Source: Psychrobacter sp. NZS113 (GTDB lineage Bacteria; Pseudomonadota; Gammaproteobacteria; Pseudomonadales; Moraxellaceae). From it: a stretch of DNA of 64,000 nucleotides. The number at the start of each line of letters is the position of its first letter. Within the stretch, counting starts at the first letter, position 1. The stretch lies in NCBI RefSeq assembly GCF_015864825.1, contig NZ_JADYWL010000001.1:620001-684000 (forward strand), written 5' to 3'. Positions 9,341 through 18,399 of the stretch are shown piece after piece. The notes beneath the pieces are model-generated. The model was given only the letters and a program-made list of their open reading frames with translations. It did no database searches and had not been told where the DNA came from. The translations under genes and the position numbers were made by a program.

Positions 9341-10324
9341 TTACTTAACTTCTAGGCTGTTATCGACATTGCTATCATCCACATCGCTGTCAACAACATT
9401 GTACAAACCCGTCGATAAGTAACGATCACCACGATCGCATACGATAAAGGCAATAACAGCATCAGGATTTTCTTTAGCGACCTGTACGGCTGCCCATGCT
9501 GCTGCCCCTGAAGAAACACCTGCGAAGATGCCTTCGGTTTTGGCCAGTTTGCGCATATAGACCTCTGCGACACGCTGATTAATATCCATGACTTCGTCGA
9601 CTAAGTCCGCATCGAAGATACCAGGCATGTAAGCGGCAGGCCAACGACGGATACCTGCAATCGCAGCTTCTTCATCAGGTTGCAAGCCGATGATTCTGAT
9701 ATCAGGATTTTGTTCTTTCAGATATCGTGAGACACCTGTGATAGTACCAGTGGTGCCCATTGAGCTAATAAAATGCGTGATTTTACCCTCAGTTTGCGCC
9801 CACAGTTCAGGTCCTGTAGTGAGGTAATGCGCCTGACTATTATCAGGGTTATTGAACTGATCTAATACAATGCCTTCACCTGCTGTTTGCATTTGCAGTG
9901 CCAAATCACGCGCCGCTTCTATCCCTTCATCAACCTCGATTAACGTTGCGCCATAGGCAATCATTGCATCTTTACGTTCTTGGGTTGAGTTGGTTGGCAT
10001 CAGTAGTGTTATTGGATAGCCACGCATCGCCGCGACCATAGCCAATGCAATGCCAGTATTACCGCTAGTCGCTTCAATCAGCATGTCACCAGGCTTGATA
10101 TCACCACGCTGTTCTGCTTGATAAATCATGTTAAAAGCAGGACGGTCTTTGACAGAGCCAGCAGGGTTATTACCCTCAAGCTTGGCCAATAACGTAGCGC
10201 CATTGGTTAGTTGCTCTGTCTCAGGTAGGCGCTGCAACTTAACTAACGGCGTTTGACCGACGCAATCAGCAAGTGTCGTCACTTGAGTAATATAGTTAGC
10301 CTTTAACATAGCCGGAGCGGACAT
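9341..10324 (-). CDS. cysM: Cysteine synthase B (O-acetylserine sulfhydrylase)
   Basis: This PLP-dependent enzyme makes cysteine from O-acetylserine and sulfide (or S-sulfocysteine from thiosulfate). It has the PLP lysine in NNPAGSVKDRPA, the asparagine loop EATSGNTGIALA, the phosphate-binding GTTGTITG, and the C-terminal FAGVSSGAA typical of the fold-type II family. The NPAGSVKDRPA and GVSRYLKEQNP segments fit CysM rather than CysK. Length is 327, slightly over the usual 300, with an Asp/Val-rich C-terminal tail (DSDVDDSNVDNS). AAGGA precedes the ATG. It is the first gene of the minus-strand block and divergent from barA; cysM next to barA-relA is a common gammaproteobacterial arrangement. 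Confidence 0.93.
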   Translation of the reverse strand: MSAPAMLKANYITQVTTLADCVGQTPLVKLQRLPETEQLTNGATLLAKLEGNNPAGSVKDRPAFNMIYQAEQRGDIKPGDMLIEATSGNTGIALAMVAAMRGYPITLLMPTNSTQERKDAMIAYGATLIEVDEGIEAARDLALQMQTAGEGIVLDQFNNPDNSQAHYLTTGPELWAQTEGKITHFISSMGTTGTITGVSRYLKEQNPDIRIIGLQPDEEAAIAGIRRWPAAYMPGIFDADLVDEVMDINQRVAEVYMRKLAKTEGIFAGVSSGAAAWAAVQVAKENPDAVIAFIVCDRGDRYLSTGLYNVVDSDVDDSNVDNSLEVK

Positions 10325-10837
10325 AGAGTATCCTTATTAATTTTAAAATTGATTTTTGAATAATAATGTATTTCTTAAATATAATTTTAGTTTTTGAGTC
10401 AAGATGTTAATACGGTTCCTATCAAGGTAAGCTAATGATTTCGTGGTTGATTGTATTGTGACAATCACAAAAAAATGGCAACCAGTAGAAAGTTGCGTCA
10501 TTATATCATTTTGTTTTTGGCTACGCTGATGGCATCAACAGATTTTGGTAAATGAGTGGTGTCTAAAAATGACTAGACAGCTAAAAGACGGTTGCGGCAT
10601 CAATCATTAGCCATATCATCGATGATAAGATTGGCACCTATAAATGCTGTTAAAATAGCTGAGATATTTATAAAATTTATTCTTAGGCAAAATAGCTTGC
10701 CGCTGCTATTGATATAGTCGGTTCAATATAATTTAGATGCCAGAAAGTCGAGTAAAAGTACTATAAGTAGTAGACTAAGCAAGACCGACACCGTATTCAT
10801 ATACATAGCAAAATTCCCAATAGAGAGTGACGACAGC
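10325..10837. other. Divergent cysM-barA intergenic region
   Basis: About 510 bp without a credible gene. It must hold both promoters. The barA-proximal part contains a copy of the TATAGT-type repeat (10713-10806) that ends about 30 bp before the barA start. No operator was recognised. Confidence 0.6.
10713..10806 (+). repeat. MITE-like repeat, copy 1 (subtype B)
   Basis: Begins TATAGTCGGTTCAATATAAT and contains GTCGAGTAAAAGTACTATAA and GTAGACTAAGCAAGAC, closely matching the copies at 14521 and 32082. The right end has drifted. It occupies the barA 5' leader or promoter zone. Confidence 0.75.
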
Positions 10838-13800
10838 ATGGCATACAAAAAACGTTTTGATACTAGCAGTGCGTATGACCAATTGATCATATTGGTGTTT
10901 TTGCCAATTTGTGTGTTGGCAGCCGTCGGCGGTATTTTGGTGTTTTATGAAACCATGCGCGCCAGTAATTCAGAGCAAGGCGTCTTGGCTGAGGCCGTGC
11001 TGATTCGCTATACACCAGTGATTGCAGACCTCATTCCTGAGCTATTAGAGCAAGAGCGCAATCAAGATATTAGCGAAATTTACGTAGGCAACACGCCGCA
11101 AACCGTCATCACAAAGCTTGAGGATATCCAAGATAAATTGGGTCGTATGCAGTCCGAGCAGCACGTACAGCGTATCGCTATTATTGATGAAAACAATCAA
11201 GTACTCGCAGCAGTCGGCTATGGATTAAATGAAGCATGGCCTGCAATAGATACCAAAGCAAAGTTTTTATCGCAAGAGCTAACGCCTATTGGTACGGCTT
11301 ATGGCAGTGTGCTGGGTGAGTTCGAAGGGCAAAGACTGTGGTTACTCGTCGATATGGACAATGAGCCGCTGTATATTGCGCGTTATCGTATTGCCATGGC
11401 GCTAGTGATTACAGGTTTGTTCACTATTTTAATTCTGTTGCTCAGCTTAAATATTTATTCAAAGCGCTGGATAGCACCTATCTACGAGCTGCGATTACAG
11501 CTACAGCGCACCCATGTCGACAATCTGTATTATCCTATTCCGGTTGAGTCAGATGGTGAGCTGAATCTGTTACAGCAAGATTTGGTCAGGACGTTACGCC
11601 GCTTGCATATGAGCTTTCAGGAGCTTAAAGACCATGCTGAACAAACCGAAGACGATTTGCGTCTAGCATTTGATGAGATGGAGATGCAAAACATCTCTAT
11701 TCGTAATGCGCGTGACGCGGCCATCTCAACCAGTCAAGCCAAGTCAGCATTTCTAGCCAATATCAGCCATGAGTTGCGTACACCTCTTAATAGTATCGAT
11801 GGTTTTATCAATCTACTGGCACGTCATGGTGAGCTGAACCCTGAGCAAGATCTATATGTGCAAACCATACGTAAGTCTTCTGCGCATTTGCTTGCATTGG
11901 TAAATGATGTCTTGGATTTCTCCAAAATTGAAGCGGGTAAACTGGTCCTCGATCGTCATGAGTTCGATCTCTATGACACCATCTATGATGTAGTTGATAT
12001 GCTCTCGCCAGTCTCAGCAGAGAAAGGCTTACGCATGGCCGTGCTCTTTTATAATGATGTGCCAATGCGTATCAACGGCGATGCCTTACGTCTCAAGCAA
12101 GTATTGACCAATATCGTGGGTAATGCGATTAAGTTCACCGATAGTGGTGATGTGGTCGTACGCGTCAGCTTGGACGATCACCGCGACAACTACTTAATGA
12201 TTAGCGTACAAGACAGTGGCAAAGGCATTTCTTTAGAAGATCAAAAAATGCTGTTCCAGAGCTTTAGCCAAGGCGATCCATCCATCACTCGTCAATATGG
12301 CGGTACAGGATTGGGTCTAGTCATATCTAAGCAGTTGACACGATTGATGGGCGGCGATATTGGTTTTCATGACAATGCGCAAGAAAACATTGCTAATCAA
12401 GGCGCAACGTTTTGGTTTCGTATGCCAGCACATGTTGATGTGTTAGAAGCCGCTACTGGTCAGACGATTGAACTACCAGTGTTGGCGCCGTTGGCAAGTG
12501 AGACCGATGAGTTTAATGTGTTGGTGTGGATCAATCATACGGCGTCTATCCAAGTGCTCAAAGCCAGCTTACAGTATTTACCGATTACGCTTACTCAAGC
12601 GAATTCATTACCGGGCGTGCTTGAATCATTAAAAGAACGCGGCAATTATTGGGATTGGGTCATCGTAGATGATGATACACAAGACGATATGATGGCGCTG
12701 CTAAAACAAATTCGCCTACATTATCAGGGCAAGCTTGCCGTGTTTGGTTATCAAGTGGCGGCTGACCAAGCATTATTAAATCGCTATCATGCCAATATAC
12801 TTTATGAGCCGTTAGATAAAAGACAGCTCTATGCCATGCTAGATACGCAGAAACGCAGTGTTCCAAAAAACCTGCAAGAGCCACGTTGGAAAGGAGTGAC
12901 GGTACTGGCAGTCGACGATCATCTACCTAACTTACTGGTGCTAGATGCTTTGTTGAGCGAGCTTGGTATTCAGGTGGTGACAGCGAGTAGTGGTTTTGAT
13001 GCCATAGAAATTATCAGTAAGCAACAAACCAAACATACCAAATCATCGAAAAATGGTAAGCAAAGCTTGTCAAATAAAACGCAGATATCTAAAGCAGAAG
13101 CTCGCGATGAGGTGAACAAAAAATCAAACAGTGCGCTTTATGAAGAAGCAAATACTGAAGATAAAGGGGCTACTCAAGATAAAGACAGTATTGATTTAAT
13201 CTTTATGGATATTCAAATGCCGCGCATGTCAGGGCATGAGGCGGCCCGCCAAATTCGTAATATTGAGAGTGATGATAACCGTATTCCTATCATTGCTCTG
13301 ACGGCACATGGACTAGCTGACGAGCGTGACAAGCTCATCGCCAGCGGCATCAATGATTATGTTGGCAAGCCCATTAGCCAACCGCAGTTACTGCAAGTGC
13401 TACAGAAATGGCTTGGACGTACAACAACATCAGAATCGATGCTGCTGCCTGACACTGATTTACAAGGTATTGGTTTGAATGAAAACGATTTGGGCGTTAC
13501 CGATCCGGTAATCGCTCACTCGATAAGCAATAACTCTCAATCTAGTGATTGGCAAAATAGGGAGATTGAAAACCAGTCAACTTGGCCTGCTGATTCGACC
13601 GTTATGACTGGTCCCATGTCAAAAAGTCATGAGATTACTAGAGATGGCGTATCTGATAGCATAAATCCGCAAAAGATTACGCGTCCTTTATCATTGAAGA
13701 AAATTCGTGATGACTACCTGCGTGATAGTCAGCCTCGTGAGGACTATAGACGAGAGCCACAGCGTGAAACTCAGCCACGTTATGAGGGTTTACATCTAAA

Positions 13801-14392
13801 TAAACATGGACAAATGCCGCTATTATCAGCACCAAACAAACCGACAGGTAGCGCACATGAAAAAGCAATCGCTCGTACAGATTCGGTAGCATATGAACAA
13901 AGCAGAAAGGATCTAGACGTCAGTAATTATCTCGGTAACCATAGCCTACGTGATGGTCATGTAGGAGCTAACGATATTGATACTTCAGACATTTTAGATT
14001 GGCAAGATGCGCTCAATCGCTCAGCGAATAAACCTGATTTGGCCGCCAAGCTCATTATTATGATGCTTGACACCATAAATGATGAAAGGCAGGCATTAAC
14101 TCAGGCATGGGAAACTGGGGATCGTAACATGCTGGCGCAAATTTCCCATCGCATACTAGGTGGCAGTCGTTATACAGGGGTACCGCAGTTACGTCAGGCC
14201 AGTCAAGACCTAGAAGATAAATGCTTATTAAATGTACAGCATACGACTCCTGCCCAGTTTGCTATGCTTGAGCCATATTATGAGGCGTTAATAACAGCGT
14301 TAAATAATTTGCAGATGTTAGATTTATCTGGTTATCCTCAGCTTAATTATCATCGTTTAAGTGAAAATGATATGACGTGGAAAATGATTTAA
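10838..14392 (+). CDS. barA: Hybrid sensor histidine kinase, BarA/GacS type
   Basis: A tripartite phosphorelay kinase: TM1 (about residues 16-38), a periplasmic domain, TM2 (about 186-208), HAMP, HisKA with His311 in ISHELRTPLN, and HATPase with N box (VGNAIKF) and G boxes. A degenerate receiver-like stretch follows, then a receiver with phospho-acceptor Asp791 (FMDIQMPRMSG) and a C-terminal Hpt with His1104 (ISHRILGG). BarA/GacS passes phosphate to UvrY/GacA and drives CsrB-type small RNAs; the partner is not in this window. At 1184 residues it is about 270 longer than E. coli BarA. A hydrophilic insert of about 55 residues lies inside the receiver before its Asp, and a linker of about 180 residues precedes the Hpt. 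The gene is divergent from cysM, as in relatives. Confidence 0.93.
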   Translation: MAYKKRFDTSSAYDQLIILVFLPICVLAAVGGILVFYETMRASNSEQGVLAEAVLIRYTPVIADLIPELLEQERNQDISEIYVGNTPQTVITKLEDIQDKLGRMQSEQHVQRIAIIDENNQVLAAVGYGLNEAWPAIDTKAKFLSQELTPIGTAYGSVLGEFEGQRLWLLVDMDNEPLYIARYRIAMALVITGLFTILILLLSLNIYSKRWIAPIYELRLQLQRTHVDNLYYPIPVESDGELNLLQQDLVRTLRRLHMSFQELKDHAEQTEDDLRLAFDEMEMQNISIRNARDAAISTSQAKSAFLANISHELRTPLNSIDGFINLLARHGELNPEQDLYVQTIRKSSAHLLALVNDVLDFSKIEAGKLVLDRHEFDLYDTIYDVVDMLSPVSAEKGLRMAVLFYNDVPMRINGDALRLKQVLTNIVGNAIKFTDSGDVVVRVSLDDHRDNYLMISVQDSGKGISLEDQKMLFQSFSQGDPSITRQYGGTGLGLVISKQLTRLMGGDIGFHDNAQENIANQGATFWFRMPAHVDVLEAATGQTIELPVLAPLASETDEFNVLVWINHTASIQVLKASLQYLPITLTQANSLPGVLESLKERGNYWDWVIVDDDTQDDMMALLKQIRLHYQGKLAVFGYQVAADQALLNRYHANILYEPLDKRQLYAMLDTQKRSVPKNLQEPRWKGVTVLAVDDHLPNLLVLDALLSELGIQVVTASSGFDAIEIISKQQTKHTKSSKNGKQSLSNKTQISKAEARDEVNKKSNSALYEEANTEDKGATQDKDSIDLIFMDIQMPRMSGHEAARQIRNIESDDNRIPIIALTAHGLADERDKLIASGINDYVGKPISQPQLLQVLQKWLGRTTTSESMLLPDTDLQGIGLNENDLGVTDPVIAHSISNNSQSSDWQNREIENQSTWPADSTVMTGPMSKSHEITRDGVSDSINPQKITRPLSLKKIRDDYLRDSQPREDYRREPQRETQPRYEGLHLNKHGQMPLLSAPNKPTGSAHEKAIARTDSVAYEQSRKDLDVSNYLGNHSLRDGHVGANDIDTSDILDWQDALNRSANKPDLAAKLIIMMLDTINDERQALTQAWETGDRNMLAQISHRILGGSRYTGVPQLRQASQDLEDKCLLNVQHTTPAQFAMLEPYYEALITALNNLQMLDLSGYPQLNYHRLSENDMTWKMI

Positions 14393-14437
14393 TCAAATAA
14401 TAAGATAGGTTGTTAGTTATAAAGTCTATGTTTTTTT

Positions 14438-14482
14438 GATAAGTAGCTTTTCGATAAGTAGCTTTTCGATAAATGGCTTTGT
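14438..14482. repeat. 15-bp tandem repeat, two perfect units and one degenerate
   Basis: The unit GATAAGTAGCTTTTC occurs twice exactly, then once as GATAAATGGCTTTGT. It lies 45 bp after the barA stop codon. Confidence 0.8.
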
Positions 14483-14520
14483 GATAGTTCCTGAGCGTTT
14501 TCTATATGACTATTTTTATA

Positions 14521-14631
14521 TATAGTCGGTTCAATATAATTTGGATACAAGGAAGGCGAGTGAAAGTGCTACAAGTAGCAGACTAAACGAGACTGTTATC
14601 GTATCTAATATATAGAGGATTGAATATAGTA
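14521..14631 (+). repeat. MITE-like repeat, copy 2 (subtype B)
   Basis: Runs from TATAGTCGGTTCAATATAAT to GAGGATTGAATATAG, whose reverse complement resembles the left end. The core GATACAAGGAAGGCGAGTG and CTACAAGTAGCAGACTAAAC is the best example of subtype B. Confidence 0.85.
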
Positions 14632-14741
14632 CCGTAGCAGTCAGTTATTGCTGCGGTAGGGTAGAGACAAGCCTGTTAATATTGAGGTCTGTTGAACATT
14701 AAAATATTAGCGCTATATTTTATTCATTAATAAGGATTGTT

Positions 14742-15554
14742 ATGAGCCCAATTGCAACTGATCAATATGAGACCTTAAAAGTTGATATCACTGATAATAT
14801 AGTAACGGTGACTCTGAATCGCCCACACAAAAAAAACGCCATGAGCTTCAAAGTTGTCAGTGAATTGATAGCATTGGCAGACCGTATTAGCAAAGATAAA
14901 ATAATACGAGCGGTTATTTTAAATGGTGCAGAAGGCACGTTCTGTGCAGGTATCGATTTGGGTGACTTAAACCATCCGAAAAACAAAGCATTTGCATTTT
15001 GGGAACTCATAAAACCATGGCAGAGCTCTTTCCAACGCGTTTGTCTTGCTTGGCGCGATGTACCTGTACCAGTGATTGCCGTATTAGAAGGCTATTGTAT
15101 TGGTGCAGGGCTGCAATTGGCGCTGGCTTGTGATGTGCGCATCAGCCATCCTGATTGTCAGCTGTCTATTATGGAAGCTAAGTGGGGCCTGGTACCAGAT
15201 ATGGGCTTGACTCAATCAGCATTTGGCGTGGTGCGAGAGGATGTGCTCAAAGAGTTGGCCATGAGTGCACGTATCATCGATGCTAATGAAGGTAAGGCAT
15301 TAGGGCTGGTCAGTCATTGTAGCGAGACACCACTTGAGCAGGCTCAGCAGCTTACCGCTGAATTTGCAGAGCGCTCTCCTGATGCCGTATTAGCCAGTAA
15401 GCGTATCATCAATGCCATGCATCAGCAGCCAGCGACAACCTTATACAAAGAAAAAGTATGGCAGCTCAAAATGATGCTTGGTCAAAACCGCAAACTTGCG
15501 CTCAGAAAAGCCAAGCAAGCGAGTACTGCATTTGGCAAACGTCAGTTCCGCTAA
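14742..15554 (+). CDS. Crotonase (enoyl-CoA hydratase/isomerase) family protein
   Basis: The 270-residue protein has the crotonase fold: LNRPHKKNAMS at the N-terminus, an oxyanion hole in FCAGIDLGDL and GYCIGAGLQLALACD, and the loop IMEAKWGLVPDMG. In hydratases two glutamates act. Here the first position is Gln (GAGLQ) and the second is Glu (IME), followed by Asp in GLVPD. That Glu/Asp pair recalls dienoyl-CoA isomerases more than hydratases, although those carry Asp at the first position. A role in fatty-acid or other acyl-CoA metabolism is likely; the exact reaction is not. It appears monocistronic and has AAGGA before the ATG. Confidence 0.85.
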   Translation: MSPIATDQYETLKVDITDNIVTVTLNRPHKKNAMSFKVVSELIALADRISKDKIIRAVILNGAEGTFCAGIDLGDLNHPKNKAFAFWELIKPWQSSFQRVCLAWRDVPVPVIAVLEGYCIGAGLQLALACDVRISHPDCQLSIMEAKWGLVPDMGLTQSAFGVVREDVLKELAMSARIIDANEGKALGLVSHCSETPLEQAQQLTAEFAERSPDAVLASKRIINAMHQQPATTLYKEKVWQLKMMLGQNRKLALRKAKQASTAFGKRQFR

Positions 15555-15909
15555 TCGAGTTTTTATCAAACAAATCGTCATTTATATTTTAGGCATTCAT
15601 TGTATAGTCGATTCAATTTAAAAGTCATATAAGGTAACCAAGTGCAGATGTATATTAAATACGTCAAGCGCGGTTAACGAAGTAACACTTTTATAGTGGA
15701 ATGATTATAGTGATTAGCGATTGTTTTATTAACGTTATACTACTATTGAAATACAAGCGGATGGTGCGATATAGCACTGTCTGTTTGTACAGTTGTATGT
15801 AACTATACACTATTGTTGTTAATGGCCTTTGTTGTCGGTATTAAGTAAGGGCTAAAACAGTGGAAGTATGAATAATAAAATAAAAATTACTATATAAAAT
15901 GGTCTAAAT
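15555..15909. other. Intergenic region before the Bcr/CflA gene
   Basis: About 355 bp containing MITE-like copy 3, then about 200 bp of A+T-rich sequence that should carry the transporter promoter. No other element was recognised. Confidence 0.6.
15603..15710 (+). repeat. MITE-like repeat, copy 3 (subtype A, complete)
   Basis: Runs from TATAGTCGATTCAATTTAAA to TTATAGTGGAATGATTATAG (108 bp). The core contains AGGTAACCAAGTGCAGATGT and GTCAAGCGCGGTTAACG, the reverse complement of the core in the copies at 26043 and 43702. Confidence 0.88.
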
Positions 15910-17169
15910 ATGTCTGCTCAAAAATCCTCCCTGCCGAACAAACCTATCGCTTCTGAGCGCGTACGCTCTGCTGATTTGCCCGTGGCATGGATTATGATGC
16001 TCGGACTTATCGTCGCGGTAGGGCCACTGTCTATCGATATGTATCTGCCAGCACTACCGTCAATGGCAAATGACTTTGGTGTTTCCACTGCCTTTATGGC
16101 CAACTCTGTCCCAGCCTATTTTTTGGGTTTGGTATTTGGTCAGCTGTTTTATGGACCATTTAGTGATCGTGTTGGTCGAGTAAAGCCATTATATATAGGT
16201 ATGACGTTATATGTCATCGCCTCAATCGTCTGTGCGACCACTGATAATGAGTATGTATTATTCGTTGGGCGTACGATGCAGGCACTTGGTGCTTGCGTCG
16301 GAGCGGTGGTTACTCGTGCAGCGATTCGTGACCGTCTGACGGCCAAACAAACAGCAAAAGCATTTTCTATTATGATTTTGGTGATGGGGTTGGCGCCAAT
16401 ATTAGCACCATCGCTAGGGGCATTATTTTTACAGTTTTTTAGCTGGCACTCTATTTTTTGGTTTTTGGCAGCTTTTGGCACGCTGAATTTACTACTCACT
16501 AAGTTTTTCTTTTTTGAAACACTGACTGAAGAAAATCGAAATGTACGCCCTGCAAAAGAAGTGCTTAGTCAGTACTGGGACTTATTAAAAGACAAAACAT
16601 TTAATTATCCAGCGATTGGTGGTGGTTTGCTGATGGGAGCCATGTTTGTCTACATCAGCTCAGCTTCTGAATTGATTATGGATACTTATGGCGTATCGGC
16701 AACGCATTTTGGTTGGTTGTTTGGCATGAACGCAGCAGGCTTTGTTGGCCTGACTCAGCTAAACCAATGGTTGACCAATCGCTTTCGTATTCTAAGTATT
16801 TTACGCTTTGGTGCGATGATGCAGGTTATCTCTGCAGGTGTGCTTTTCGTCGTAGGACTGTTTTTGGGTACAGACGCTTGGCTACCATTGGTACTTGCCT
16901 GTATTTTCTTCTGTATTTCAGGATTAGGTCTGACTCAGCCAAATGCTTCTGCTATTGCACTTGCTTTTCAAAAGCGCCGTGCTGGTATGGCGAGTGCACT
17001 GCAAGGCTCACTAATGTTTTCAGTTGGTATTTTTGGCGGATTGTTATTAAACCTATTTCCGGTCAATCCAGTCCTCAAAATTGGTATTGCTATGTTTGCA
17101 TTAATGGGTCTTGGTTGTTTCTTGATTTGGCAAATCGATCGTAACTTAAACTTGGATGATGCTGAGTAA
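15910..17169 (+). CDS. MFS multidrug efflux transporter, Bcr/CflA family
   Basis: The 419-residue protein has about 12 predicted membrane helices and the MFS signature GPFSDRVGRVKPL between TM2 and TM3. The Bcr/CflA hallmark GPLSIDMYLPALPSMA is in TM1, and GRTMQALGACVGAVVTRAAI fits the drug:H+ antiporter family. Relatives export bicyclomycin, chloramphenicol or sulfonamides; the substrate cannot be read from sequence. It acts in the inner membrane. The gene stands alone, followed after about 35 bp by a strong hairpin terminator. The Shine-Dalgarno is weak and the ATG was chosen because the hydrophilic N-terminus has family-like length. Confidence 0.92.
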   Translation: MSAQKSSLPNKPIASERVRSADLPVAWIMMLGLIVAVGPLSIDMYLPALPSMANDFGVSTAFMANSVPAYFLGLVFGQLFYGPFSDRVGRVKPLYIGMTLYVIASIVCATTDNEYVLFVGRTMQALGACVGAVVTRAAIRDRLTAKQTAKAFSIMILVMGLAPILAPSLGALFLQFFSWHSIFWFLAAFGTLNLLLTKFFFFETLTEENRNVRPAKEVLSQYWDLLKDKTFNYPAIGGGLLMGAMFVYISSASELIMDTYGVSATHFGWLFGMNAAGFVGLTQLNQWLTNRFRILSILRFGAMMQVISAGVLFVVGLFLGTDAWLPLVLACIFFCISGLGLTQPNASAIALAFQKRRAGMASALQGSLMFSVGIFGGLLLNLFPVNPVLKIGIAMFALMGLGCFLIWQIDRNLNLDDAE

Positions 17170-17202
17170 GCTAAAAGTTTAACTTTTTTGCGTTATATCT
17201 CA

Positions 17203-17243
17203 AAAAGCACTGATATAGATATCCTATATCAGTGCTTTTTTTG
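17203..17243 (+). terminator. Rho-independent terminator of the Bcr/CflA gene
   Basis: The stem AAAAAGCACTGATATAG / CTATATCAGTGCTTTTT has a short loop and is followed by T-rich sequence. Confidence 0.92.
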
Positions 17244-17508
17244 TCTATTTTATTGCTCAAGCAAAAAATATTTAATATTTATAATTAGACAAGGAGAAAG
17301 TTTAATTAGTTTATTTGTAATATATTTACATTTTGTTATATATAACAAATTATTAACAATTGCTAAACATAGTTATTGCAATCATAAATTTAGATAAGTA
17401 TTATCAGTACGTAAGTTTCTGTAAGGAAATATTACGAATATATTGTATAACCTTGCTAAATTATTTTTCACTGAAATGTATAACAACGTTAAGCGTAAAG
17501 GGTAGATT
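17244..17508. other. A+T-rich region upstream of the CheA-like locus
   Basis: About 265 bp, strongly A+T-rich, with no credible gene. It is the only place for the promoter of the five-gene operon that follows, since the genes inside are closely spaced. No individual promoter box is assigned. Confidence 0.5.
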
Positions 17509-18387
17509 ATGATGCAGTTATATCGAGTGTTACCAGTTGTATTGAGCGTCGGCCTATTTGGCTGTGGTAACTCTTCCACTCAAGAAAATACTAATTCTAC
17601 TGGTGCGCCAGTAACGGAAAGTAAGGATAACTTTGTTAGTAATCTGCCTGATACAGCGCCAACACTAAAGGTGGCGATGACTGGTGATTTACCACCTTTC
17701 TCGTTCCAAGATGATTATGGAAATATGCAAGGCACTGATGTTGATTCTATTAGAGCGATTGGAGAAGAGCAGGGCTTTAAAGTCGAGTTCTATAAAGAAA
17801 CTTGGCAAGATATGTTCGATAGTGTCGAATCAGGACAGCGTGATCTAGCGATCTCAGGTATCTCTTATAAAGATGATCGCGCAATCAGATATGGATTATC
17901 AACGCCTTATTTCTTCAATCCGGCGACTATTATGTACTTAGAGGGTAAGTTTGATATCAAAGGTTTAGACGATATCAAAGGCTTAAAGGCAGGTACGTTA
18001 GAAGGATCTAAAGAAGAAGATACGCTAAAAGAGATGGGTAGCTCAGTTGAGCTAGCTTCAAGATCTACTGCATTTTTGGCTTACCAAGACTTGATACAGG
18101 GCAACACTGATGTTTTTTTATATGACATGCCAGTCTTACAATATGTCGCAAAAGGTTATCCAGAGCACAAAGTTACGATCGTACCTTATGAAGCTGCAAA
18201 TGCGCCTTCAGCACAGCAAGTTATATTAATGGCAAAGGAAAATACTAAGCTCATTAAGACCGTGAACGAAGGTATTGCCAAGCTTAAAGAAAAAGGAACA
18301 TTTAAAGAGATTGAGAATCGTTGGTTAGGTGAAGCCGAACCTGCTGAAAAGAGCGACTCTGACACTAACACTAAGCAATTGAACTAA
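17509..18387 (+). CDS. Periplasmic solute-binding lipoprotein (SBP_bac_3 family)
   Basis: The N-terminus has a hydrophobic stretch ending in a lipobox (LFGC, Cys19), so the protein should be a lipoprotein. After a Ser/Thr/Asn-rich linker, a type II binding-protein fold of the amino-acid-binding family begins at about residue 51 (LKVAMTGDLPPFSF, then GTDVDSIRAIGEE). The segment DLAISGISYKDDRAIRYGLS is the usual ligand-contact region. No ABC permease or ATPase is adjacent. The next gene, 12 bp downstream, is a membrane CheA-like kinase, which suggests the protein works as a ligand sensor presenting the signal to that kinase. It could also serve a transporter encoded elsewhere. AAGGG precedes the ATG. 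Confidence 0.88.
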   Translation: MMQLYRVLPVVLSVGLFGCGNSSTQENTNSTGAPVTESKDNFVSNLPDTAPTLKVAMTGDLPPFSFQDDYGNMQGTDVDSIRAIGEEQGFKVEFYKETWQDMFDSVESGQRDLAISGISYKDDRAIRYGLSTPYFFNPATIMYLEGKFDIKGLDDIKGLKAGTLEGSKEEDTLKEMGSSVELASRSTAFLAYQDLIQGNTDVFLYDMPVLQYVAKGYPEHKVTIVPYEAANAPSAQQVILMAKENTKLIKTVNEGIAKLKEKGTFKEIENRWLGEAEPAEKSDSDTNTKQLN

Positions 18388-18399
18388 GGAACTCTAAAG

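Larger units (their letters stand above)
14393..14741. other. barA-crotonase intergenic region
   Basis: About 350 bp with no gene. It holds a short 15-bp tandem repeat and one MITE-like copy. AAGGA before the next ATG is the only translation signal seen. Confidence 0.6.

Noticed and set aside
17188..17397. Possible small gene of 69 residues before the binding-lipoprotein gene
   Set aside because: It overlaps a strong terminator and A+T-rich promoter sequence, and the translation is low-complexity.
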